The position numbers and the translations under genes were made by a program. A stretch of DNA of 64,000 nucleotides from Lucifuga dentata (taxonomy: Eukaryota > Chordata > Actinopteri > Ophidiiformes > Bythitidae): the NCBI GenBank assembly GCA_014773175.1, contig VXCM01001272.1:180512-244511 (forward strand), in the 5' to 3' direction. The notes beneath the pieces are model-generated. The model was given only the letters and a program-made list of their open reading frames with translations, was not told where the DNA came from and did not search any database. Shown in pieces: positions 12,501-23,300 of this stretch. The stretch's first letter is position 1; every line of letters starts with the position of its first letter.

Positions 12501-12665
12501 AAGGTCCAGTAGTTTTTCTGTTAACGTCCGTTTGGGCTGTGTTAAATCCAGGGACTGCTGCTGCGCCTCCGTCAAACGACCCCACTTTTCTAGCATTGTT
12601 TTAAGCTGCTGTGTTGGTATACGTCTGATGAGCCGCTGCAAAAAGCGTTTGGTAGGATCATCCAT
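9579..12665 (-). CDS. cenpn: CENPN centromere protein N, complete, 10 coding exons
   Basis: Kinetochore protein of the constitutive centromere-associated network; with CENP-L it recognises CENP-A nucleosomes (known for the family). Exons rebuilt from splice sites: 12665-12495, 12231-12186, 12076-12017, 11678-11605, 11463-11290, 11197-11096, 10580-10526, 10380-10271, 10097-9974 and 9694-9579. They sum to 1032 bases, 343 aa (human 339, from memory). Every junction keeps frame. Landmarks: the N-terminal helical module with RLIRRIP and LEKWG, the AVWIRIAWG and KPTYVVHYLQTPY core in exon 5, and the C-terminal GIASTPVTPLL followed by RNYF. Arg11, described as a CENP-A contact in human, is present; human Glu7 appears as Arg7 here. 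An alternative upstream Met at 12677 is in frame, but the MDDP start matches the family. It is head-to-head with CMC2. Confidence 0.95.
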
Positions 12666-13800
12666 TCTTCTGCACACAGGAGTAAATACTTTTATATTTC
12701 AAGATGATTTTTGAGTGTACTTAAGCAGTTAGACTGGCCTAGCTTGCGTAGTAGCGGCTTTCCAAACAAACCGCCGACAAGAACACATGAATCGACCAAT
12801 CAGATGTAGCCAGAAAGTCGACCGTCGCTTGTTTTGGCGCCCTCTTTTGTGTTGGAGTGGTATTTCTACTACTAGTATTATTGTACTGTTGCTGCCACTA
12901 GTAGTTACGACTTACGGTAAGTTACCTCTACTGTGTACGCCGGTATATTGTAACTATAACCATCTCTGTGTACGTGTAAAATTATGAAATTGTTCTCTCC
13001 ATGTTTTAGTTTCTCCCTTTGTCTGGGTCAATTAGGTTCTGCGTTTTACCTTATATCAAATAGCAAACAACTGTCAAGATAGTTCACATCATGCTCCTTT
13101 TAACATGAATCCTGTTGTCCGCCAAGTTGTGTAGTTGCTGGTAGAATTTTTAAATTAATAAGTTTCTAAATTCTAATAAGTTTCTAAATTCTAAATAAAT
13201 TTCTAAATAATTTTCTAAATTAATGTTTCATCCAAAGCTGTCACAACAGCACAACTTAACAACAACTAAAACAGTGTTATATATTGTTTGACAAACACAA
13301 ACAATTGCTTCCCCAAAATATGTCAGACCACAGTTTGACGCCATGATTTGGCTTATAGAAATATTATAGCGGGTTGAAGCAAAGACGGAAGTGAGTATGT
13401 AGATTACCTCTTCACCCTCCAGTAAACTTCCGCAACCAAAAGTCCCGCCTTTAATGTCAAGAAGACGTGCCATTGGTCATTCCAATAACTAGCTGGACGC
13501 CGATTGGTCGTGACTGCTGTCTTTCATTTTCGTCATTACTGTCAGGAAACTGAGGTTGCACTGAAAAGCATGTCCTACAGGTCCTTCTTTTTGTAGGTTA
13601 CGCTGATGTTATTACGTGACGAACAGGTTTCGTTACACTTTGATAGGCATTATAAGCAGCGTTATTAATATACAGGCTACAAGACCTTAATAATAAACCC
13701 TTAATAGTTTGCGGTATTTGCATTAATTAGCTAATACATCGTGTTTTTATGTTGAAAGTGGCTAAAAGCTGGGCCTAGCTAACGGTCGTTTCATCGGAGT
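12666..13800. promoter_or_regulatory. Divergent CENPN/CMC2 promoter interval
   Basis: CENPN is transcribed leftwards from about 12.7 kb and CMC2 rightwards, probably from 13.5-13.8 kb. The interval holds a CCAAT box at 12796-12800, an E2F-like TTTTGGCGCC at 12832-12841, and inverted CCAAT (ATTGG) boxes at 13472-13476 and 13503-13507. CCAAT plus E2F is typical of cell-cycle genes, which suits CENPN. The E2F-like site is 167 bases upstream of the CENPN start. Short tandem AAATTAAT-like runs occur at 13148-13222. Assignment is by motif, not by transcript data. Confidence 0.5.
12832..12841. promoter_or_regulatory. E2F-like site TTTTGGCGCC
   Basis: Matches the E2F core (TTTSGCGC type) and lies in the CENPN proximal promoter, 36 bases from a CCAAT box. 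CENPN is a cell-cycle gene, which makes E2F or DREAM control plausible. Confidence 0.45.
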
Positions 13801-14141
13801 GTATCTGGAATATTTATCAAATGACACAACTATTCTACTGGTAAGTTTAACACAAACTTCACCTAACAGGCGCTTTCACAGACAGTGGGTGAATGCCGCT
13901 ACGTTTAGAATATTTAGGATCAGCAGAAGCTTGCATGTAGCTAACACACTGGGTAAAGTTAATTATGTTAGGATTGTCTGGCTACAAATGCACGTGCGAA
14001 TGTGTTATAGTTTGTTTATAGGATCACATGCCGTCATCTGGAATGTTCCAGTAAAGCATGTGTTTCCTGGAGGATTCAGTGTGAGAGCAGGTAGACAATA
14101 GATCCGTGAGCATAGTGCTGTGCTGTATAATTGTGTAATTC

Positions 14142-14144
<3 letters not shown>

Positions 14145-14193
<49 letters not shown>
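14145..14193. repeat. (TC)n microsatellite
   Basis: About 48 bases of uninterrupted CT dinucleotide repeat. Confidence 0.95.
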
Positions 14194-14196
<3 letters not shown>

Positions 14197-14327
14197 CAGG
14201 TAAGTGTCACTGTCCACAGGAAAGCAAATCCCCATCATCACAATGACTGCTCAGGAGGGAGAGGGATGGGGAGGCTGTAGTATCCTTTAGTGGTCATTCT
14301 CCTGCTTAAATGCAACTTAGATGTAAT

Positions 14328-14986
14328 GGACCACACCGGTAGTTTTGCATGTTTGAGTCAAATGTACAATCCTAACACGACTTTACGTAACTGAAAAGCA
14401 TTTCCCAAAACATACTACTAGAGTGGTAAATGTTAGAATTGTTTTTCCCACCTTCCACTGCCTTTGGTTTCAGTTCATTCCAGTATGCTATTAAAATCAA
14501 CTTGCAGAGACTTGAAATATGCTTGAGATAAGCAAATGTAAAAGGGACGGTTATTTTTAATTTCTTGGTAAGAGCTGTCTTCTCCTGGGACTATATACTT
14601 TGGCAGAGACATACTTTTTCTTCCACGCAGTTCGGCATTGCATGGTAAAAAAGTTACTTTGACAAAAACAAATAAATAAACAAACAAACAAACAAAAAAC
14701 TTAACAGACATATTCGCTGTAACAGATTACTTATAGTCCCAGGAGAAGACAGCCCTTACCAAGAAATTAAAAATGACCATCCCTTTTGCATTTGGACATA
14801 AATCAAGTGTTAGCAGTTGAAACATTGAATTTTAAGGTGGGTGATTTTGAAAGATTAGGGGATTTGGCAAAAATAACAAGAAAACTAAAATGCAATTTTG
14901 TATTTTGGAAAATGGTTGTCACTGACGTAACATGTATGTTGGTAGTATTTATTGGGCTTAAACATGAAAAATCACTGGCATGGTCC
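14328..14986. mobile_element. Miniature inverted-repeat element, copy A
   Basis: Starts GGACCACACCGGTAGTTTTG and ends in the inverse (CACTGGCATGGTCC). Long related terminal regions extend inward through GCATGTTT. An internal inverted repeat lies at 14540-14595 and 14732-14787 (arms ~56 bases, few mismatches; shared core TCTTCTCCTGGGACTATA). No coding capacity. Related to copy B at 17787-18338. Confidence 0.7.
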
Positions 14987-15115
14987 TCCAATGTTGTGGC
15001 ATGTCTTGTGTTGCTACCAGACCAATAGGCATCAGTAGTTCTTGTAGGATTATTCATATAAACATCTGCTTTGTGGCTTTTCAGCGTTGCAGGAGTGGTA
15101 AGCCCTTAACTCAGC

Positions 15116-15842
15116 ATGCACCCTGACCTGTCCCCTCACTTGCACACTGATGAGTGTAATGAGCTAATAACTCGTCTGAGGCAGTGCCACAAAGAGGTAA
15201 GTCATGCCTCACATTCTGGCATTTTTCTATATGCTTATTATTAACCTGTTTTTTTGCCAGTGAAAAGATGTCTAGTTGTTCAACTTTAAGGTAGGCTGTG
15301 TTTGGTTGAAACGTTGGGACATTTGTACTTTATGTACCGGTATATTGTTTGAACTAGAGCCTGACAACTACTTGATATTGATATTTGAAAAATAAGAAAA
15401 ATCTGGCATGTTGATTTTTAACCTAGATGTTTGACAAAAAAAAAAAAAAATNAAAAAAAAAAAAAAAAATCAACCAAATTGAACCCCAATAAGTTAAAAT
15501 AAGGCTCAACTTCCCATGCTTGGCTACATTTGCAAAACAACAAACTAAAGCTTTTTTATTATCACACTCAGCACAATATCTTGAAGTTCTTTGGCACGTG
15601 TAATGATGTGGACCGTGCCATGCGTCAGTGCCTGAAAAAAGAGGTGAGAATTTCTTTTATTTTTGGCACCTTGTGAATAATAAACAATGAGCATCCTGAC
15701 TCCTGACCACTAGTATTTTTTGGATTAATGTGTTCATTGTTTTCTTGCCGTTTAACAGGCTTTGGCGAAGAGGGAGCGTAGCAAACAGCATGCACAGGAG
15801 ATGAAAAAGAGGCTGAAAGAAGGACCCAGGGAGGATTTCTGA
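15116..15842 (+). CDS. cmc2: CMC2, twin CX9C mitochondrial protein, complete, 3 coding exons
   Basis: Small intermembrane-space protein imported by the MIA40 disulfide relay and needed for cytochrome c oxidase biogenesis (known for the family). Coding exons are 15116-15196, 15572-15643 and 15759-15842, all phase 0, giving 78 aa (human 79, from memory). The first CX9C pair spans C14-C24 and the second C36-C46; together they form the twin coiled-coil-helix-coiled-coil-helix fold. The tail is highly charged ([16 protein letters not shown]). The first coding exon begins at an acceptor at 15085, leaving 31 bases of 5' UTR. A non-coding first exon ending at donor 13840|13841 is plausible. AATAAA lies at 15904-15909. 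Confidence 0.95.
15452..15452. other. Single-N join inside poly-A
   Basis: One N between two A runs; probably an unmerged contig overlap, like other single-N positions at 295, 24325, 26867, 30036, 33758, 34070, 35434, 38258, 41819, 50145, 62963 and 63102. Confidence 0.7.
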
Positions 15843-15903
15843 AGGAAATTTTTCTGCAGCTTGTCCACATGCACTGGGATTTTGAGTATTCAAATACAAG
15901 GAC

Positions 15904-15909
15904 AATAAA
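15904..15909 (+). terminator. CMC2 poly(A) signal AATAAA
   Basis: Perfect hexamer 62 bases after the CMC2 stop codon, giving a very short 3' UTR. Position and strand fit well. Confidence 0.7.
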
Positions 15910-17786
15910 TTAAGCATACTGCTACTCTGTACTAGTCACTACTACTACTACTCAATACTACTCTGTAAACCCAGTCTTCTTTGTGTCAAAAGGGTTGTAG
16001 GTTTGTGTCACTATGCATTCAGTGATGGGTTGAAGTGTATTCTGGTAGGCTACATTCCATAGCGGAAGACTATATTGTTATTATTCAAGCAGATGATATT
16101 ATGATTCATACTGGCAGTGTAATGGGTACTTTCTGATGCCAACAGAACACAACAGCATCTTGTATTCAGGATTAATATTGCTATTGGAAGTTGTCATTTC
16201 TTGCTACTGTGTTACAAGTACACTGCTGATCAATCAAGGAAAGCAGCTAGTGACCGAACCTTTTCATGCCTTCTTGCTGGTGCAGTGTTCTTCCTGTTGG
16301 TCCGCTGTAGGAATATTCTGGCACCTGTTTTATTTATGGAAACAGGGATATCAAAGATGCGTGTTAAAAATGACCTAAAATGGAGGATGGCATGTGGTTG
16401 GCTTACTCGTTACATATGAACATAGTCATTGTTGAAAGTTTATTGGGATGGGGAATCATATTGATTCGTGAAAAGCTTATTTCCTTTCAAATAAAATGTA
16501 CTTTAAGTATCAGCTACTTTAAGAGTCCATCCTTGTTTTGATATGGTACCAACTTTTCTAAACAATATCAGAATACTGCAGTGTCAGCATGCTATATTTG
16601 TCAGCATACCGGGATTATTTCAAGCATTTCTTTCAAAAATTTCTTTGTAAATTAGATTGCAAACACGGATGTAGCAGTTATTGAGATGGACACACCTTTT
16701 CAACAGCCAACACTGAAAGTAAAGAGTGAATACTGTGAAGAAGTTAGACCTAAGCTTAGTTCCTTCCTTTTTAATTCTTTATACTTAAACAAGGAGGATC
16801 ACAGCCATTAGTAACGAGACACCTCGACTGATAGAACAGCAAAACAAGGTAGAATATGACATTTATTTACTGTCACAATCCATTTAAAGTGCTAAATAAA
16901 CCATTGTGATTTTTTTTGTTTTGTTTTTTTGAGGAAATGATTTTAGTGTTTCTGTCAGAATTGCTGCCAAATCAAAATTCATTTAAAGGGTCACTGAGTG
17001 TTAGAGAGGCTCAGCCACACCTTTTCATCATAGCTGACTATTAAAAACATGAACATTAATAGAAGATCATGGACATAGCCTTGACTGATGTCATTCTTAA
17101 TACCCAGACAACATCAAAGATGCGTGTTAAAAAAGTACAATTTTGAAGGTACAATTTTTTTTTTATTATCCAAAGCAGCTCACTTTTCCTATCACAATGT
17201 TTGGATTGATCTTGACAGATGCACAAATCCTAAGGCACCCCCAGGTATAGTTTGAATGTATGGAGCAACGACATGAATGACAAAATGTGATGCATGCATT
17301 ATGAAACAAGATAATACTGTATTGGTAAAAGACAAATACAGAAAAGCGCAAATTCAACAATGTCTTTCCGTTTTAACTAAATTACTGCAAATTATTATTG
17401 AGCAGCACACTTAAAACAAATGCTGAGGTGGGATTCAGGTCCGATGTCTGACAGGGTTTCAACAATTTACTAATGGTAAGGGAATGAATTCCCTTTCTCA
17501 GGTAAAACATTTAATGTAACCCATAATGTCTAATATTTTACTAGTTGACAGACTGACAGTTTAGGATAAACACACGAAATATATTTCTGCTTAAAACCAA
17601 AGTGCAAAAGTTAATTTTTGGTTGCAAGATAATTTCACTCAAATTATTCACACTCAAGTAAAACACCATATTAAATAAGAAATTACTGAATATGTTTGCG
17701 ATAATGTGCAGAATATTCCATTTGATTCATTTAAGAACACAGCTTACACATTTGGGTTTTGAAGTTGTACATAATTGATGCCATTA
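15910..17786. other. Interval between CMC2 and copy B of the inverted-repeat element
   Basis: No coding exon recognised. Part may be the CDYL2 3' UTR, since CDYL2 converges on CMC2 and minus-strand AATAAA-type hexamers occur near 16.86 and 17.16 kb. Confidence 0.4.
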
Positions 17787-18338
17787 AAGGACCTTACTGG
17801 TGACTTTGCATGATAAACACAACCCTCATACACGTTAGGTTACTGCCAACCATTTTTCAAATATAAAACTATTTAATTTTCAAAACTTTGCCAAATCCTC
17901 TAATATTTCAAAATCAAATAGGCGATATCCACCTTAATTTTACAGTTTTGCCTGTTAACATGCATGATTATAGAAGGCATAGTTGTTTTAATTTCTCAGT
18001 AAAACCAGTTTTCTCCAGGGACTATATTCCATGGTGGAGGCATACATTTTCTTCCATGTAGCTCCATGTTGGATCAGATAAATTAAGTTACTTCAACAAA
18101 AAATGTAATGGACATTGTTCGCTGTAATGGATTACCTATCTCAAGCCTGTTTCAAGTCTCTATATGTTGATTTTAATAGCGTACTGGAATTAACTGAAAT
18201 GACAGTCTGGAAGATGGAAAAAACAATTCTAAAATTTACCGCTCATATAGTATGTTTTGGAAAATGAGTGGCAGTAGTGTAACGTGTATGTGGGTTGTAT
18301 TTATCGGATTAAAACATGCAAAATCACTGGTATGGTCC
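17787..18338. mobile_element. Miniature inverted-repeat element, copy B
   Basis: Begins AAAGGACCTTACTGGTGA and ends CACTGGTATGGTCCTTT. The two ends are inverted relatives for about 100 bases (GCATG, ACACGTTA and ACTGCCA-type landmarks on both sides). The middle shares GGGACTATAT and CATTTTCTTCCA-type segments with copy A. TTA and TTTA flank the ends, allowing a TA target. Confidence 0.7.
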
Positions 18339-20217
18339 TTTATATTCATAATTTTCTTGGATATTTTAGAATAAAGGGAGGAAGGGGTGCCTGTGGAATA
18401 AAGGAAACCACATTGCACAACAGAGACAAAAGAATCACAAATAAATACAAAAATAAACTGCAACATTTCTAACAATACTTACAACGCTGGTAGAAATACC
18501 CTGAAACACAAGGTATCCTTACAAGCAAAACATTTATACATACAACATATTACATGCATTTAATTACACAAACAGTCTACATTATATACACTGCATGTGT
18601 ACCACTGCAAGAATGAAGAAATGTCTGAGTGATCATTTTCAAAGACCTACAACTGTGGTAAATCAAAATAGATTCCTAAATATAACATACACTGCAATAT
18701 ATTATTTTTTGAAACTGTCATCACATGCAGATAAGGATGATGTTGACTCCAGCTACATGACTGCTGAATTTCCACAATATCACTCACTGGTCATTAGTGC
18801 AGTCATCATACTGATTACTCAAAGACAGAACAAGCATGATTTCTTTTATCGGCTCTAAAAATACCCAACTAAGAAGTAATCGGCGGGTAATATCAAGATG
18901 ATCATTAGACCTTTACAAAGAACAATCACACATTGCACACACTAACAATCTTCACTGAGGGTGGAGACAAAGTATTCACAATGCTGAATTCCAAAGATCT
19001 TTGCTACACCCTAAGAAAACAATACACCACAGTATGTAATGTTTACTATATGCTCAAACAAAAGAGGATACGATCCACTGCTATTCTATATGATATGAGC
19101 CACCAATTTAATTATTTCATACAATCTCACAAATACTAATTCAAGACTGCTGTTAATTAAGAATCCTTTCAGCATCTTCTCATTTCCTTGTTGTTTTGAT
19201 TTGCAGAAAAATCTGAGTGCAGCTCAGATCAAGCATCTCTCCCCTGCAAGAAAGATCCTGACCGCAATGGGTCTTTGTGTATAAATAAAAGATAAGTACA
19301 ATTTTTGTACTGTCTGTTTTGCTGCAGGTGAAAACAGCTCACATAGAGGACAAAACCATAAGACAAGCAGAAACAGACATTAATATGAGGAAGATATTCT
19401 CTGTGCTCACACACTGTTATACAAAACTTATTTCATTTATAGATGAGCATCAATTCTGAATCAATGCTTATCTTTAATATTTTGGTAATTACATGTTTTA
19501 GTTAAATGATGGTGAATCTCACCCTGCTTTTTAAAATCAAGGTGTTACTTCTGTGACAAAGATATTGGCCTGTGAATAGTGAACTGTGCGATGTGATCAT
19601 GATAAGAATGAGGATTGAATTGAATCTGATGGGTTGATCTGATATGAATGAGCAGCTGTGGCAGAGAGGATGGAATGTGCATGTCAGGAGAATGACACAC
19701 TGTCTTCATGCAAACTTTGGTTTACATTTCACCACAAAGCAACAAAAGAGCCTATAATAAAAATGCATAGTATATACAGAAATATCTTAAACATACTTTA
19801 AATAAATATATATTTATATTATTATTACTTTAGCATGTGCTGAAAAACCTTGCATACACACATCTGCTGTGATTTTCTAAACACAAAGTCTCACGTGTAC
19901 ATAAAAACTCTGTACGTCCCTGATTAACTTCCTTCAGTGTTTGTTGATCTCTGAAGCAATGCACATTTGGCCCTTTACTCTTTGACTCCTTAAAAAGATA
20001 AAAAGAAAGCCTGGACAGTCATGGATCCAATAACAAGTTGTTCTACAAAAGATAATTAAGAAGGAATTAATGTTAATGTTAGCAAACAGAACTCCAGAGA
20101 CTACCAAGGAGCTTTTCTGCACATTTTCTCTGAGCTCAAGACCACAGTGTTACAACAGTATTTCACTGTAGGCAACCTTAGACCAACACTGACAGTCCAG
20201 TTGTCTCTTTTGACAGG
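18339..20217 (-). other. Region downstream of CDYL2 stop, probably partly 3' UTR
   Basis: AT-rich with no protein-coding homology recognised. The CDYL2 transcript continues into this interval for an unknown distance. Confidence 0.4.
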
Positions 20218-20376
20218 TCACTTCTCACACACTTTATTATGCAAGAGACTGAAGAGAGCCTCTAGTCCTTTGGTTGAACACCACAGCTGCTTCAGCATCT
20301 GACACTCTTTCTCATTCACCTCCTCCAGGACAGTCATGAGGATGCTCCTCACCAGGCATTTGGATTCTTCCAAAAC
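20218..20376 (-). CDS. cdyl2: CDYL2 coding exon 7 (terminal)
   Basis: Residues 461-512 and stop. Encodes VLEESKCLVRS, VLEEVNEKEC and MLKQLW, ending NKVCEK. The ending matches the family's C-terminal helical tail in length and character. The 3' UTR runs toward CMC2; no decisive poly(A) signal was identified. Confidence 0.93.
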   Translation of the reverse strand, partial: VLEESKCLVRSILMTVLEEVNEKECQMLKQLWCSTKGLEALFSLLHNKVCEK

Positions 20377-23300
20377 CTTTTGGACACAGGGAAAGGAAGA
20401 GACTTATTCTTCAGGTATATTATATTATTCTTACATTGAAAAGAAAGCTTTGGTCATTTAGGTAAGTACCTACCACTGCACTGCAAGATGCCATTTCCTT
20501 CACACGTAGCATCACTTCTTGGTTAAATGTGGTTGGCCAGAAGACCTGTGATACCAGACCTCGGCTGCATGCTTCCTGTGCTGTAAGTTTTCTTCCACAG
20601 AACAGCATCTCATTGGCCTGCAGACAAAGGGGGACGATATGCAAAGCCACATTCACAATGAAACACAATCCAAAGTTCTGTTGGGATATAGGAAACTTAC
20701 AGTAATTACTTGGTTAAAACTATGGTCGGGCAATGGATACAATTTTTATCATGGTATATGTACATTTATGTTTTATCTACAGTGAATGAGAGGGACTCAA
20801 GTGGAATGGTGAGGTTACAGGGAATAGAGATAAAGAAGGTGGAGGATTTTAAGTACTTAGGGTCCACAGTCCAGAGCAATGGAGAGTGTGGAAAAGAGGT
20901 GAAGAAACGTGTGCAAGCAGGTTGGAATGGGTGGAGAAAAGTGTCAGGTGTGATGTGTGACAAAAGAGTCTCGGCAAGAATGAAAGGAAAGGTGTACAAA
21001 ACGGTGGTGAGACCAGCGATGTTGTATGGCTTAGAGACAGTGGCACTGAGGAAAAGACAGGAGGCAGAGCTAGAGGTAGCAGAGACTAAAATGCTGAGGT
21101 TCTCTTTGGGAGTGACGAGGATGGATAGGATCAGGAACGAGTACATCAGAGGGACAGCGCATGTTAGATGTTTTGGAGATAAAGTCAGAGAGGCCAGACT
21201 GAGATGGTTTGGACATGTACAGAGGAGGGATAGTGAACATATCGGTAGAAGGATGCTGAGGTTGGAACTGCCAGGCAGGAGGCCTAGAGGAAGACCAAAG
21301 AGGAGATTTATGGATGTAGTGAAAGAGGACATGAAGTTAGTTGGTGTGAGAGAAGAGGAGGCAGAGGATAGGGTTAGATGGAGGCAGATGATTCGCTATG
21401 GTGACCCCTGAAGGGAAAGCCGAAAGGAAAAGAAGAAGATACTGTATATCAGTTGTGAAACCATTTATAGATAACATAATGAGTTTGGAATGTTTGGCTA
21501 AGCTAGTTAGATAATAGTCTAACAAATCACACAAGTAAAATTCTGTTTAATTGGAACTTTCACACAAACTAAGATGAACAACCCAAATAAAAATAAAAAA
21601 GCGCATCATTAAGGCAAAATCAGCTGTTTCATTAGACAACAGGAAGTCTGCACTCAGACTGAATACAAAACAAGGAAGGTTGAATGCATAAAGGCTGAAT
21701 GCATACTCAGTTAATAGAAGGGTGCAAACAGATGCAGCTTTGCTCCAGGTGACACAAGCTGAGGTAACGCCACAGCCTCTTAAGTAGAAAATATCTCAAG
21801 GTAATGTAGGTAATGGTAATGTGATGTCTGCACAATATGTACTGTCATACTGCCAAACAACAGTTATAACAGAACTCAAATTACATCCTAAAAGATTTTG
21901 CAAAGAGTCTTGATTTTAGTGGGACCCACCAAAGCTACACCCAGGATCTGGGGGAAGGTGTAAGAGGAGCAGCCAGAGGGGGTAAGGTAGAGGGCTGCAC
22001 ATGGAGTTTGGAACCAGGCCCTCTCACTGGCCCACACCACATCACACAGAGGTAAGATGGAAGCTCCTAAGCCCAGAGCTGGGCCGTTTATTGCCACCAC
22101 AATGGGTTTCTTGAAGTGGATGAATGCCAACACAAATTCCCTAGAGGAGCAACACAGCTATTAATACAAACTCTATCAAGTCTCATGTCAAGTCATACAA
22201 TGGTCTCCTTTTTGTTGAACCACTTGTCCTTACCGTACAGCATCAGCTATGCGGCTGCTCTCTTTCCTACGGTCAGTGGACAGACGGCCTATTAGGTAGG
22301 ACGGCTCCAGGCCGCTACAGAAAACCGTCCCAACTGAGCTGAGCAATAATAATTTACTGTCATCAGCAGCTGCATTACCCAGAGCCCGGCACACTTCTTT
22401 CATGATCTAATGAGAAAGAGAAATGTGTTATATTCTTTATTAACTCACATGACACATGCACACAGGCAGAATAGTACACAGATGAATTATAAATATTCAA
22501 AGGTTTCACATCAACTCATTACACAACGCAAGAATGTTCATTTCAACCCTTACATGCTGACAATTTATGGAGATTTAAAAGTGAAGCTGCTTTTCAGGCT
22601 ATTCAGGGTGCCAGAAATTAGAGTTTCTACTTTAGAGGCCATGACTGTCAATTTCCCATTCAAATAAATAAACAGTCACAACTTCCACGCTGAAATTCTA
22701 CTTGCAGTGCTTTGATTACGCTGATATATAAAGTAATCATTTTACAAGCGCATAGTGATTAACAATTTGCTGTCATTTCCACATACATTGAATGGGGAAC
22801 AAAGGATCTATTCAATTAAAACTACACACTAGATTCACAAAGCAACAGTCAAAGAAGACAATTCCATTATAAAACAGGCTACATCTAAAATAATGTGATG
22901 TATTTGCTGTGTATTGACAAATATTTCATATTCTAGATTTTACAAAGGATAATACGTGGTTACAACAATGTGCTGTGTAGTAAAGAAGCTGATAAATGAA
23001 TGAGATGTGACTACTGGTTTTAATGGTGTTTATTAATGACATTCAGTAGCTGATTTTATTGATTGAGAATTATTCAGATGCTGACAGTTGCTGAATATTT
23101 TATGTGATCAATGACTTCGCAAGTCAGCTGATTTCATCACTGATGGAATCCTTACAGTGAACTGTCATTGCAAAACAACAAAAGGGTCCTTAACAAAACT
23201 CCTCATTGGGGTTGCAGAAGTGAGCAAATCTGGAGGCTTTCAGTGTGTCAGCACCTCCAAAAAGCTCATCATCATTCCCGAGGCAAGGAGGAGAGCGTAT

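Larger units (their letters stand above)
13801..15084 (+). other. Probable CMC2 5' UTR intron
   Basis: Lies between a consensus donor at 13841 (CTACTG|GTAAGT) and the acceptor before 15085. Contains a (TC)n run and a miniature inverted-repeat element. The non-coding first exon is inferred. Confidence 0.4.

Noticed and set aside
13799..14101. 100-codon open frame in the CMC2 upstream region
   Set aside because: Overlaps the inferred non-coding first exon and its intron donor; no homology recognised.
14005..14241. Open frame with an Arg-Glu repeat (and similar frames at 39208-39465 and 48671-48955)
   Set aside because: Translation of (GA)n or (CA)n microsatellites.
20766..21332. 188-codon minus-strand open frame opposite LINE copy 1 (and the equivalent at 49088-49744)
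   Set aside because: Mirror of the LINE coding strand, which is purine-rich and poor in antisense stops; the translation is low-complexity Ser/Leu/Phe.
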